Assembly (NCBI RefSeq): GCF_016127315.1
Contig: NZ_CP065997.1
Location: 5,146,001 to 5,210,000, forward strand
Direction of reading: 5' to 3'
Origin: Achromobacter deleyi
Lineage (GTDB): Bacteria > Pseudomonadota > Gammaproteobacteria > Burkholderiales > Burkholderiaceae_B
Length of the DNA: 64,000 nt
Below are positions 39,135 through 47,763 of the stretch, piece after piece. Under the pieces are notes generated by a model. That model was not told the DNA's origin. It made no database searches and saw only the letters and a list, made by a program, of their open reading frames with translations. Both the position numbers and the translations under genes were made by a program. Within the stretch, counting starts at the first letter, position 1. Every line of letters begins with the position of its first letter.

Positions 39135-40256
39135 TCAACGGGCAGTGGGCGCGGTCCAATAGGTGCCGGCGCCGTCCACGTCGAGGAAGTCGCGGTACAG
39201 CGTGGCCATCGTGGCGTCCGGGTCCAGCGCGGCGGCGCGTTCGGGGTACAGCCACTTGGCCATGGCTTCGATCGCCGCGACGTTGTAGGGCGAGTTGTAG
39301 AACGCGTGCCAGATGCCGAAGGCGCGGCCGCGCTTGACCGCGTCCAGGTCGCGGATGCCGTCGCGTTGCAGCAGGGTCGAGAGGCTGGCGGCGGACACGT
39401 CGGCGGCGGCGCCGGGGCCGACCAGCAGGCCGGGGCGGCCGGGGTCGGAACGGCTGCCGGTGGCGATGTAGACCTGCGGCTGGGCCTTCAGCAGGAATTC
39501 CATGCTGACGTCGCCGATCGCGCCCGGCAGCACCGGGGCGGCCACGTTGACGCCGCCGGCGGCTTCCAGCAGCTCGCCGAAGCTGCCGTTGCCGGTGGTG
39601 TGGCAGCAGGCGGGCCAGACGCCGGCCAGCATTTCCACGAACACGCGCGGACGCTCGGCCTGCGGCACGGGTTGCACCAGTTCGCGGACCTTGGCCAGGT
39701 GCGATTCATAGAACGCGATGTAGCGCTCGGCCTGTTCCGGGCGGTCGAGCGCCTGGCCCAGGATGCGCAGGCTGGGCACGGTGTTCTGCACCGGATGCTG
39801 GCGGAAGTCGATGAACACGACCGGGATGCCGGCCTGCTGCAGCGAGGCGATCATCGGGTTGTTGCGGCCGGGACCATGTCCGCTGAGGCTGAAGATGGCG
39901 ACGTCCGGCTTGAGCGAGACGATCTTCTCCGGGCTGACGCTGGCTTCCGAGGTGGTGCCGATCAGCGGCACCTCGGCCGCCTTGGGAAAGCGCTTGATCA
40001 GCTGCTGCCAGGAATAGGGGTCCTGCTGCTTGAGCTCGCCCTGCCAGCCGACCACGCGCGCCACCGGGTCGGCGCGGTCCAGCAACGCCATGGCGAAGAC
40101 GAAGCGGCCTTCGCCCAGCAGCACCCGCTGCGGATGATCGGGCACGGTGACGACGCGGCCGGCCAGGTCGGTCACCTGACGGGCCTGGGCGCCGGGCAGG
40201 GCGCAGAGCAGGGCGGTGGCGGCCAGCGCCGCGCGGAACATGTTTTTCAAACGCAT
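39135..40256 (-). CDS. Periplasmic iron/siderophore binding protein (FecB/BtuF class)
   Basis: A 373-residue protein with a signal peptide cleaved near GAQA-RQV (residue 22) and no lipobox. It has TDLAGRVVTVPDHPQRVLL and LKPDVAIFSLSGHG, typical of the class. An unusual segment AGVWPACCHTTGNGSF contains a Cys-Cys-His cluster. The start MRLKNMF at 40256 is preferred; a GTG 30 bases upstream is possible. It is first in the operon with permease, azurin and ATPase, and divergent from the response regulator. The ligand (siderophore, heme or other metal complex) is not identifiable. Confidence 0.88.
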   Translation of the reverse strand: MRLKNMFRAALAATALLCALPGAQARQVTDLAGRVVTVPDHPQRVLLGEGRFVFAMALLDRADPVARVVGWQGELKQQDPYSWQQLIKRFPKAAEVPLIGTTSEASVSPEKIVSLKPDVAIFSLSGHGPGRNNPMIASLQQAGIPVVFIDFRQHPVQNTVPSLRILGQALDRPEQAERYIAFYESHLAKVRELVQPVPQAERPRVFVEMLAGVWPACCHTTGNGSFGELLEAAGGVNVAAPVLPGAIGDVSMEFLLKAQPQVYIATGSRSDPGRPGLLVGPGAAADVSAASLSTLLQRDGIRDLDAVKRGRAFGIWHAFYNSPYNVAAIEAMAKWLYPERAAALDPDATMATLYRDFLDVDGAGTYWTAPTAR

Positions 40257-40471
40257 GGGGAGATCCCGATCCAGTGGCCACGACACGCCCCGCGGGCTTG
40301 CGGGTAACGCGAACCATTCCTATCGGCAGGCAGTCTCCGCCATCGCGGTTCAAGAATTCGTTAAGACGCGCGCCGCTCTGTGGCGGCACAGCCGCGAAAT
40401 CGGGCCAATCCGCGCCCGGATACCGGTCGCGCTTACAATCTGAGATTGATTTCCATTCCCCGCACCGCCCC
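40257..40471. promoter_or_regulatory. Divergent promoter region, importer operon and two-component system
   Basis: 215 bases between outward genes. TACAAT at 40434-40439 is a plausible -10 for the response regulator. I found no convincing Fur box, unlike the neighbouring receptor. Confidence 0.4.
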
Positions 40472-41155
40472 ATGCGCGTTCTTGTCATCGAAGACGACCC
40501 CGATATCCTCGCGAACATCACGCATCACCTGACGCGCCGCGGCTACATCGTCGATTGCGCCGAGGACGGCTTGCGTGGCTACGCCATGGCGGCCGAGGGC
40601 GGTTTCGACCTGATCGTGCTCGACCTGATGCTGCCGCGGCTGGACGGCTACGACCTGTGCCGCCGGCTGCGCACCGAGGCCGGCTGCGATACGCCGGTCA
40701 TCATGGTGACGGCGCGCGACACGCTGGACAACCGGCTGACGGGATTCGACGCCGGCGCCGATGATTACCTGGTCAAGCCCTTCGCCCTGGCCGAGCTGGC
40801 GGCGCGCGCCAAGGCGCTGCTGCACCGCGCCAGCGGGGCCGGCGCGTCGCGGGTGCTGCGGGTGGGCGACCTGACGCTGGACACCGGCACCCTGGCGCTG
40901 GAGCGGGCCGGACAGCCGCTGCGGCTGCCGCCGTCGCCGCTGCAATTGCTGATGCTGCTGATGCGCGCCAGCCCCGCGGTGGTGCACCGCGGCCGGCTGG
41001 AAGAGGCGTTGTGGCGCGATTCGCCGCCGGACAGCGACAGCCTGCGCACCCATATCCACCAGATCCGTCACGTGGTGGACAAGCCGTTCGCCACGCCGCT
41101 GCTGCATACCGTGCACGGCATCGGCTACCAGTTGCGGGCCGTCGACGATGCGTAG
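40472..41155 (+). CDS. OmpR/PhoB-family response regulator
   Basis: A 227-residue regulator. The receiver has acidic residues Glu7-Asp8-Asp9, phospho-acceptor Asp51, Thr80 and Lys102. The C-terminal winged helix spans about residues 125-225 and ends YQLRAVDDA. It overlaps the kinase start by 8 bp, so the pair is one operon. The start at 40472 is the canonical MRVLVIEDD; upstream in-frame codons are not protein-like. Its neighbours, an iron importer and a siderophore receptor, suggest a PfeR/PirR-like role, which is inference. Confidence 0.94.
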   Translation: MRVLVIEDDPDILANITHHLTRRGYIVDCAEDGLRGYAMAAEGGFDLIVLDLMLPRLDGYDLCRRLRTEAGCDTPVIMVTARDTLDNRLTGFDAGADDYLVKPFALAELAARAKALLHRASGAGASRVLRVGDLTLDTGTLALERAGQPLRLPPSPLQLLMLLMRASPAVVHRGRLEEALWRDSPPDSDSLRTHIHQIRHVVDKPFATPLLHTVHGIGYQLRAVDDA

Positions 41156-42467
41156 CGCGCGGCGCGGGCTGGCGCGCTATCTGGTGCGCACCTACCTGCT
41201 GCTGGCGCTGCTGGTCGGCGGCGTGCTGACCTGGGTCTCGATCTGGAGCGTGAACACGCTCGAAGTCCATCTGCAGCGCATCGACATGGGCATGGCGGTC
41301 GAGCGCGTGCGCAGCGACTTCCTGGCAGGCATCGATCCGGGCCGGCCGCACCGGTTCTTCCATGGCGAGCCGGGCAGCGCGGCGTTTCCGCAAGGGCTGC
41401 GCGGCCTGGCGCCGGGGTTCCACAAGATCGAGCGCGAGGGCCGCGTCTGGCACGTGATGGTCGACGACAAGGACGGCCAGCGCTACATGCTGCTGCGCGA
41501 CTACACCGAGTACGAACGCAACCAGTCCACCTCGCACTGGACCGTGGTCAGCGGCCTGGCCGGCGGCCTGGTGCTGGCGTTCGTGCTGGGCACCCTGGCG
41601 ACGCGGCGCATGTTGCGGCCGCTGGCGCGGCTGGCGGCGCAGGTCACGGCGCGCGGCGCGCAGCCGCCCCAGACCCGCCTGGCCGCGGACTATCCGCCGG
41701 ACGAGATCGGCCGGCTGGCGGACGCCTTCGACGCCACCTACAACCAGCTCGAACAGGCCCTGCGACGCGAGCAACTGTTCACCGCCGACGTCGGCCATGA
41801 GCTGCGCACGCCGCTGATGGTGATCTCCAGCTCCTGCGAGCTGCTGCTGGAGGAACCCGGCCTGGACGCCGACGGCAGCGCCCGCGTGCGGCGCATCGCG
41901 GCCGCGGTGACCGACATGGGTGAACGGCTCGATACCTACCTGATGCTGGCGCGCGGCCGTGATGCCGGCGACCAGTTCGCGCGCGAAAGCGCCGGCGGCG
42001 CGGCGCGTGAACAATTGGCGGCCTGGAGCGCGATGGCGCAGCGGCGCGGCATGTCGCTGGTGCTCGATGCGCCGGCGCAGGCGAGCGCGGCGGACCCGGA
42101 CGACGCTCCGGCTGGCGCCGCGCAGGCCGACCCGCCGCGTTTTCCCGCGCCCTTGCTGCGCGCGCTGCTGTCCAACCTGATCCGCAACTCGCTGCAATAC
42201 GCCGGTCCGGGCGCGCGGGTCACGATCAGCGCCGGCCCCCACTACCTGCAGGTGGCCGACGACGGCCCCGGCATCCCGCTGGAACGGCAGGAAGCCGTCT
42301 TCAGCCCGTTCGTGCGCGGCACGCAGGCCGATGCCGGCAACCTGGGGCTGGGCCTGTCCCTGGTGCAGCGCATCTGCGAGCACCAGGGCTGGCGCGTGTC
42401 GCTGCGCTCCGCGCCAGGGCAGGGCAGCGTGTTCCGGGTGGACCTCAGAACGACAGCTCGGCCGTGA
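41148..42467 (+). CDS. Membrane sensor histidine kinase
   Basis: A 439-residue kinase with two membrane helices (about 15-37 and 132-152) flanking a periplasmic sensor of about 95 residues. A HAMP linker follows, then the dimerisation box ADVGHELRTPL with His217, the N box LLSNLIRNSLQYA, and G boxes DDGPGIP and NLGLGLSLV. It pairs with the response regulator it overlaps. Its last 23 bases overlap the end of the convergent receptor gene. The sensed signal is unknown; a ferric siderophore or metal is plausible from context. Confidence 0.93.
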   Translation: MRSARRGLARYLVRTYLLLALLVGGVLTWVSIWSVNTLEVHLQRIDMGMAVERVRSDFLAGIDPGRPHRFFHGEPGSAAFPQGLRGLAPGFHKIEREGRVWHVMVDDKDGQRYMLLRDYTEYERNQSTSHWTVVSGLAGGLVLAFVLGTLATRRMLRPLARLAAQVTARGAQPPQTRLAADYPPDEIGRLADAFDATYNQLEQALRREQLFTADVGHELRTPLMVISSSCELLLEEPGLDADGSARVRRIAAAVTDMGERLDTYLMLARGRDAGDQFARESAGGAAREQLAAWSAMAQRRGMSLVLDAPAQASAADPDDAPAGAAQADPPRFPAPLLRALLSNLIRNSLQYAGPGARVTISAGPHYLQVADDGPGIPLERQEAVFSPFVRGTQADAGNLGLGLSLVQRICEHQGWRVSLRSAPGQGSVFRVDLRTTARP

Positions 42468-44778
42468 AGGTCACGGTGCGCCCGGCGCCCGGCACGCCAT
42501 ACAGCTGGAAGCCGTCGAGCGAGGCGCCGACGCGGCTGTAGTAGAACTTGTTGAACAGGTTCTCCACGTTCATGCCCAGCGTCAGCGACTTGTCGACGCG
42601 GTAGCGCGCGGCCACCGAGTGCAGCCAGTAGGACGGCGCCTTTTCATCGTCGCGCACCCAGATCGGATGGTTGCCGTACGGCCCGGAGACGGTGGAGCTG
42701 TTGTTGTTCTTGCCGCCCACGTACTTGTTGTCGGTGTAGCGCCGCTTGCCCACGTACTGTGCGCCATAGCTCAGCGACAGCTTGTCCGTGGCCGCGTAGG
42801 TGGTCCACAGGTTGAACGTCAGGTCCGGCACGTTCTTGGCTTCCTCGCCGCTGTTGGCGCCCTTGGTGATGCGGCTCTTCATGGCGCTGACGCCGGCGAA
42901 CGCCGACCAGCGCGGGGTGATGTTGCCGGCCAGCCCCAGCTCGATGCCGTCGACCCGCTTGGCCGGCAGCGCGCGCACCACGTCGGTGGCGTCGTCGCCG
43001 TATTCCCAGGAGTCGGACAGCTCGGTGCGGAACACCGCGCCGGTCAAGGACAGGTCGCCCTGGGCCAGGTCCCATTTGCCGCCCAGCTCGTAGGTCTTGG
43101 ACACCGCGGGCTTGTAGCTGTCGCCGCCGGTGGCGCCGTAGATGTTGTTGTTGGTTGACGCGCCCAGCGCGGACGGCTGCGCGGCCTGGCTGTAGGAGGC
43201 ATAGATGCTGGCTTCGGGCGCCGGCTTGTAGGTCACGCCGACGCGGCCGCTCCAGGCGCCGTCCTCGACCCGGTTGGTGCTGTGCTTGGCGGCCGAACCG
43301 CTGACCTGGGTGACGCGGAACCGGTCATAGCGCAACGCGCCCTGCAGCAGCCATTGCGGCGTCAGCGTCAGGGTGTCGCCCACGTAAAGGCCCGTGTTGA
43401 AGACCTCGGCGCGGTTGCCGTCGGCGCCCTTGACGGTGTCGACGCCGCCCATGTCGACGCCGCCATTGGTGCGCAGGTCGAAGGTCGGATTGGTCGAGGG
43501 CGCCTTGATGGTGCGCTCGTGGTCGCCGTAGGTTTCCTTGTAGAACTCCACGCCGGTCACCAATTGGTGCTTGATGGCGCCGGTCTGGAAGTCCAGGCTC
43601 AGGTTGGTCTGGTTGGCCAGGATGGTGTAGCGCTTGGAGGTGCCGAAATCGTTGCCGCGCAGCTGACCGTAGGGGCTGGGGTTGTCCAGCGGCACGTAGC
43701 CGCTGTACGACGGGATGCCATCGGCGCTGTTGACCAGCGGCCCGGCGCCAACATAGCCGTAGGAGGTGCGCGAGGTGCTGTTCAGGCGCGCCGGCGACAG
43801 CACGCCGATGCGGTCGGTCTGCTCCCAGCGGCTGATGTTGGTCAGGTGCACGCGGTCGTTGAAATCGTGCTCCGCCTTCAGCGTGGCCTGGTCGGTGCGG
43901 GTCTGCTCGGTGTACAGCGACGGGTCGCCGTACCAGGCGTTGCGCGACACGTTCGGCATGCGCTTGCCGCCGGTGCCGCGCTGGATCGGCACGCCGCCGT
44001 CGGGAATGTTGTTGTCTTCCTGGTGCAGGTAGTCCAGGGTGATGCGGGTGGGCGTGCCCAGCCCCATCGCCAGCGAGGCGGCCATGCCGGAGCGGTCGAA
44101 CTCGGTCACGTCGCGCTCGGCCACGCCGTTGTGGTGGCGCATCAGGTTGATGCGCAGCGCCGAGCTGTCGGTCAGTTCCTGGTTCAGGTCGGCCGTGATG
44201 CGGCGGTAGTGGTCGGTGCCCAGGCCGCCCGAGGCCTTGTAGAACGACCCCAGCCGGGCTTCCTTGCTGACCAGGTTGACGCTGCCGCCGACCGCCGAGA
44301 CGCCGGACTCGATCGAGCCGGTGCCCTTGAAGACTTCGGCCCGTTCCAGGTTGAAGATGTCGGTGCGGCTGGACATGCCGGCGTCGCGGATGCCGTCGAC
44401 GGTGATGCTCTGTTCCGCCGAGAAGCCGCGGATGGTGAACATGTCGCCCCAGCCCAGGTTGCCCTCGCCGGAGCTGAAGGTGATGCCGGGGACATTGCGC
44501 AGTACATCCTGCAGGCTCTGGGCATGCTGCTCTTCCAGCACCTCGTGGGGCACCACCGTGATGCTCTGCGGGGTGTTCAGCAGCGGCTGGACGAACTTGC
44601 CGGACTGCACCTGGTCGGCCTTGTAGGGCACGGGACTGTCGGCCTGCACCGTCACCGGCGCCAGCACCGTGGTGTTGTCGGCGGCCGGCTGTGCCTGCGC
44701 GCTGGCGGCGGCGCCAAGCGCCACGCCCAGGGTCTTGAGCGCCACCGCGCCGGGATGAGAGGGTTTGTACTGCGCCAT
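42445..44778 (-). CDS. TonB-dependent catecholate-type receptor (Fiu/CirA, BfrD/BfrE-like)
   Basis: A 777-residue receptor. The signal peptide ends near AQA (residue 29). The plug has LLNTPQSITVVPHEVLEEQ and ERAEVFKGTGSIESGVSAVGGSVNLVSK; the barrel ends FTAELSF. The tandem TNNNIYGATGG and GGKNNNSST loops are Asn-rich. No STN domain is present. It resembles Fiu and the Bordetella BfrD/BfrE group, which take up catechol siderophores or related catechols. A Fur-like site lies at 44804-44822. The neighbouring two-component system may control it, as PirRS and PfeRS do. Confidence 0.93.
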   Translation of the reverse strand: MAQYKPSHPGAVALKTLGVALGAAASAQAQPAADNTTVLAPVTVQADSPVPYKADQVQSGKFVQPLLNTPQSITVVPHEVLEEQHAQSLQDVLRNVPGITFSSGEGNLGWGDMFTIRGFSAEQSITVDGIRDAGMSSRTDIFNLERAEVFKGTGSIESGVSAVGGSVNLVSKEARLGSFYKASGGLGTDHYRRITADLNQELTDSSALRINLMRHHNGVAERDVTEFDRSGMAASLAMGLGTPTRITLDYLHQEDNNIPDGGVPIQRGTGGKRMPNVSRNAWYGDPSLYTEQTRTDQATLKAEHDFNDRVHLTNISRWEQTDRIGVLSPARLNSTSRTSYGYVGAGPLVNSADGIPSYSGYVPLDNPSPYGQLRGNDFGTSKRYTILANQTNLSLDFQTGAIKHQLVTGVEFYKETYGDHERTIKAPSTNPTFDLRTNGGVDMGGVDTVKGADGNRAEVFNTGLYVGDTLTLTPQWLLQGALRYDRFRVTQVSGSAAKHSTNRVEDGAWSGRVGVTYKPAPEASIYASYSQAAQPSALGASTNNNIYGATGGDSYKPAVSKTYELGGKWDLAQGDLSLTGAVFRTELSDSWEYGDDATDVVRALPAKRVDGIELGLAGNITPRWSAFAGVSAMKSRITKGANSGEEAKNVPDLTFNLWTTYAATDKLSLSYGAQYVGKRRYTDNKYVGGKNNNSSTVSGPYGNHPIWVRDDEKAPSYWLHSVAARYRVDKSLTLGMNVENLFNKFYYSRVGASLDGFQLYGVPGAGRTVTFTAELSF

Positions 44779-44803
44779 GATCGGGTTCCAGAAAGAGTGC
44801 CAA

Positions 44804-44822
44804 TGAGAATCGTTGCGATTCT
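44804..44822. promoter_or_regulatory. Fur-like palindrome upstream of the Fiu/BfrD-like receptor
   Basis: AGAATCG and CGATTCT form a perfect 7-bp inverted repeat around TTG (44806-44822), within a 19-mer matching the Fur consensus at about 11 positions. It lies 26 bp before the receptor start, so it would repress directly. Confidence 0.65.
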
Positions 44823-44959
44823 AGGAAGGCGCGTCTCAAGATCTCGTTAAGGCATGGCGGCAGCCGGCCCCCCCGTGGATGGACGCGGGGTCGGTAAATC
44901 GGACCGAGGCAGGGGTGAACGAACGGCGGCGCCAGCGCCGCCGTCCGGTGGGCGTGCCG

Positions 44960-46540
44960 TCAGGCCAACAGCACGCCGTCGGTCATGCGCGGCAGGCCGA
45001 GCGGATTGGCGCGCTTGAGGCCGTCGGGCAGCAGCGCGTCGGGCAGGTCCTGGTAGCAGACCGGGCGCAGGAAGCGGCGGATGGCGGTAGCGCCGACCGA
45101 GGTCGAGGCGGGGTTCGAGGTGGCCGGGAACGGACCGCCGTGCACCATCGCATGGCTGACCTCGACGCCGGTCGGGTAGCCGTTGGCCAGGATCCGGCCG
45201 GCCTTGCGTTCGAGCACCGGCAGCAGGGCGCGCGCGGCGTCGGCGTCGGCCTCGTCCACGAACAGCGTCGCGGTCAGCTGGCCTTCCAGGTGCTCGGCCA
45301 CCGCGCGCATCTGCGCGGCGTCGCGGCACGCCACCACCAGCGAGGCGGGGCCGAACACTTCGGCCTCCAGCTCGGACGAGGTCAGGAAGCGGGTGGCGTC
45401 GGTGCCGAAGACGGCGGGGCCGGCCGCATTGGCGGCGGGCCGCGACGCTTCGCCGCGTCCCAGCGTGGCGACGCTGGCGTGGCCGGCCAGCGCCTGTTCG
45501 CCTTGGGTGTAGGCAGAAAAGATACCCGGCGTCAGCATGGTGGCGGCGCCTTTGGCCTGCACCGCCTGGCCGGCGGCCTGGCGGAAGCGATCCAGCGCCG
45601 GGCCTTCGATGCCGATCACCAGGCCGGGATTGGTGCAGAACTGGCCCACGCCCATGACCAGCGATTCGACGAAGCCCTTGGCGATGGTCTCGGCGCGCGC
45701 CTCCAGGGCCGCGGGCAGCAGGAATACCGGGTTGATGCTGGACATCTCGGCGTACACCGGGATCGGCACCGGCCGCGCATTGGCGGCCGCCACCAGGGCC
45801 AGGCCGCCGCGGCGCGAACCGGTGAAACCGACCGCGGTGATGGCGGGGTGCGTCGCCAGCGCGGTGCCGATGTCGTTGCCGGCGCCGAACAACAGCGAGA
45901 ACACGCCTTCCGGCAGGCCGTGCTTGGCGACGGCCTGCTGGATCACGCGGCCCACCATTTCGGAGGTGCCGGGATGGGCGTTGTGCGCCTTGACGATCAC
46001 CGGGCAGCCGGCGGCCAGCGCCGACGCGGTATCGCCGCCCGCCACCGAGAACGCCAGCGGGAAGTTGCTGGCGCCGAACACCGCCACCGGACCCAGCGGC
46101 ACGTTGGCCAGGCGCAGGTCGGCGCGCGGCAGCGGCTGGCGGTCCGGTTGGGCGGGGTCGACGGTGGCGTCCAGGAAGTAGCCATCGCGCACCACCCGCG
46201 CGAACAGGCGCAACTGGCCGACCGTGCGGCCGCGCTCGCCCTGCAGGCGGGCCAGCGGCAGGCCGGTCTCCAGATGCGTGCGCTCGATCAGCGCATCGCC
46301 CAGCGCCAGGATGCCTTCGGCGATGCTTTCGAGGAATTGCGCGCGGGTCTCGAGCGGCGCGGCGCGGTAGGGGTCGAACGCGGCCGCGGCCAGTTCGGCG
46401 GCGCGCGCCACGTCCTCGGCGGTGCCGGCGCAGAAGCCGGGTTGCAGCGGCTCGCCGCGGGCCGGGTCGATGGCGTGCAGCGGCGCGCCAGCGCCCTTCA
46501 CGGCCTGGGCGCCGATCAACATGTTGCCGGTCAAAGTCAT
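44960..46540 (-). CDS. 2-oxoglutarate semialdehyde dehydrogenase (2,5-dioxovalerate dehydrogenase)
   Basis: A 526-residue NAD(P)-dependent aldehyde dehydrogenase of the type used in sugar-acid breakdown. It oxidises 2,5-dioxopentanoate to 2-oxoglutarate. ALDH marks are visible: [40 protein letters not shown], the catalytic cysteine in GQFCTNPG and the general base region [11 protein letters not shown]. It follows kdgD by 62 bp, with a terminator-like hairpin between. It has its own ribosome site GGAGAG six bases before the ATG. It completes the galactarate/glucarate route. Confidence 0.93.
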   Translation of the reverse strand: MTLTGNMLIGAQAVKGAGAPLHAIDPARGEPLQPGFCAGTAEDVARAAELAAAAFDPYRAAPLETRAQFLESIAEGILALGDALIERTHLETGLPLARLQGERGRTVGQLRLFARVVRDGYFLDATVDPAQPDRQPLPRADLRLANVPLGPVAVFGASNFPLAFSVAGGDTASALAAGCPVIVKAHNAHPGTSEMVGRVIQQAVAKHGLPEGVFSLLFGAGNDIGTALATHPAITAVGFTGSRRGGLALVAAANARPVPIPVYAEMSSINPVFLLPAALEARAETIAKGFVESLVMGVGQFCTNPGLVIGIEGPALDRFRQAAGQAVQAKGAATMLTPGIFSAYTQGEQALAGHASVATLGRGEASRPAANAAGPAVFGTDATRFLTSSELEAEVFGPASLVVACRDAAQMRAVAEHLEGQLTATLFVDEADADAARALLPVLERKAGRILANGYPTGVEVSHAMVHGGPFPATSNPASTSVGATAIRRFLRPVCYQDLPDALLPDGLKRANPLGLPRMTDGVLLA

Positions 46541-46554
46541 GCAGTCTCTCCGAA

Positions 46555-46579
46555 TGAAAACGCCCCCGGACCGGGGGCG
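46555..46579 (-). terminator. Terminator-like hairpin between kdgD and the aldehyde dehydrogenase gene
   Basis: On the minus strand CGCCCCCGG pairs with CCGGGGGCG around one T, then GTTTTC follows. It is 23 nt after the kdgD stop and 14 nt before the dehydrogenase ATG. The tiny loop means the innermost pairs must open, leaving a 7-bp stem. Confidence 0.65.
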
Positions 46580-46602
46580 AACAGGTAGGGCGCGAAGCGG
46601 GC

Positions 46603-47517
46603 TTATTGCGGACCCAGCTTGCGGATCAGGGCGTCGAGCATCTCCATTTCCTCGGGATGCAGATCGGTCAACGGGGCGCGCACCGGGCCGGCGTCGTGGC
46701 CGACCAGCTTGGCGCCGGCCTTGACGATGCTGACGGCGTAGCCGGCGCAGCGGTTGCGGATCTCCAGGTAGGGCAGGAAGAACTCGTCAAGCAGGCGGTT
46801 GGTGGTGTCGTGGTCCTGGGCGGCGATGGCGCGGTAGAACTGCATCGCCGTCTTGGGCACGAAGTTGAAGACGGCCGACGAGTACACCGGCACGCCCAGG
46901 GCGCGGTAGGCCGCGGCGTAGACCTCGGCGGTGGGCAGGCCGCCCAGGTACGAGAAGCGGTCGCCCAGCTTGCGGCGGATGCGCACCATGGCCTCGATGT
47001 CGCCGACGCCGTCCTTGAAGCCGACCAGGTTGGGGCAGCGTTCGGCCAGCTGGGCCAGCTTGTCGGCCGACAGGCGCGACTGGGCGCGGTTGTAGACGAT
47101 GACGCCGATCTTGACGGACTTGCAGACCTGTTCGACATGGTCGGCGATGCCTTGCTGCGAGGCTTCGGTCAGGTAGTGCGGCAGCAGCAGCACGCCCTTG
47201 GCGCCCAGGCGCTCGGCTTCCTGCGCGTAGGCGATGGCCACGCGGGTCGGGCCGCCGGCGCCAGCCAGGATCGGCACCTTGCCGGCGCAGGTGGTGACGG
47301 CCGTGCGGATGACGTCCGAATACTCATCGGGAGCCAGCGAGAAGAACTCGCCCGTGCCGCCGGCGGCGAACAGGGCGGTGGCGCCGTATGGGGCCAGCCA
47401 TTCCAGGCGCTGGGCATAGGTCTTGGCGTTGAAGTTGCCTTGCGCGTCGAAATCGGTCACGGGGAAGGAGAGCAGTCCTTCCGAGACGATGGCCTTGAGC
47501 TCCTGCGGCGTGGTCAT
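46603..47517 (-). CDS. kdgD: 5-dehydro-4-deoxyglucarate dehydratase
   Basis: A 304-residue class I aldolase-fold enzyme of the DHDPS superfamily, which dehydrates and decarboxylates 5-dehydro-4-deoxyglucarate to 2-oxoglutarate semialdehyde. It has [17 protein letters not shown] (the family substrate loop), the conserved Tyr in VIVYNRAQ, and the Schiff-base Lys in VGFKDGVGD. Length and these motifs are typical of KdgD. It is divergent from garD across a shared 246-bp regulatory region and precedes the dehydrogenase. Confidence 0.95.
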   Translation of the reverse strand: MTTPQELKAIVSEGLLSFPVTDFDAQGNFNAKTYAQRLEWLAPYGATALFAAGGTGEFFSLAPDEYSDVIRTAVTTCAGKVPILAGAGGPTRVAIAYAQEAERLGAKGVLLLPHYLTEASQQGIADHVEQVCKSVKIGVIVYNRAQSRLSADKLAQLAERCPNLVGFKDGVGDIEAMVRIRRKLGDRFSYLGGLPTAEVYAAAYRALGVPVYSSAVFNFVPKTAMQFYRAIAAQDHDTTNRLLDEFFLPYLEIRNRCAGYAVSIVKAGAKLVGHDAGPVRAPLTDLHPEEMEMLDALIRKLGPQ

Positions 47518-47587
47518 GGGCGGGTTTCCGTAAGTGGCGGGTCACCGCAGGCAGGCGAGCCTGTCGTGCGGATCCGGTTGAATAGGT

Positions 47588-47602
47588 ACGTCATCGTACA
47601 AC
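47588..47602. promoter_or_regulatory. Putative operator, kdgD side
   Basis: Read on the minus strand it is GTTGTACGATGACGT, with internal inverted repeat TACG-N4-CGTA. It matches the garD-side site at 14 of 15 positions in opposite orientation. The shape resembles FadR-type GntR operators. Confidence 0.65.
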
Positions 47603-47702
47603 ATGATTTTGGTCCATTCAACCAATCTCCTAGCGCGCAGCGGGCAGGCATTGGGGAAATCCGCAATGCGGACCAAGCCCGTCCAAACGCATAATCGCTC
47701 AG

Positions 47703-47717
47703 GTTGTACGATAACGT
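47703..47717. promoter_or_regulatory. Putative operator, garD side
   Basis: GTTGTACGATAACGT, with TACG-ATAA-CGTA forming an inverted repeat that continues to 47718. It lies 47 bp before the garD ATG. It is paired with the site at 47588-47602, so one regulator could control both arms of the pathway. Confidence 0.65.
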
Positions 47718-47763
47718 ATCGCGCGCCGCCTAACGCGTCGCCACTTTCGCAGAGGATTCCACC

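Noticed and set aside
44929..44946. GGCGGCGC-CA-GCGCCGCC hairpin after the aldehyde dehydrogenase gene
   Set aside because: Stem is good but no T-run and a two-base loop; not scored as a terminator.
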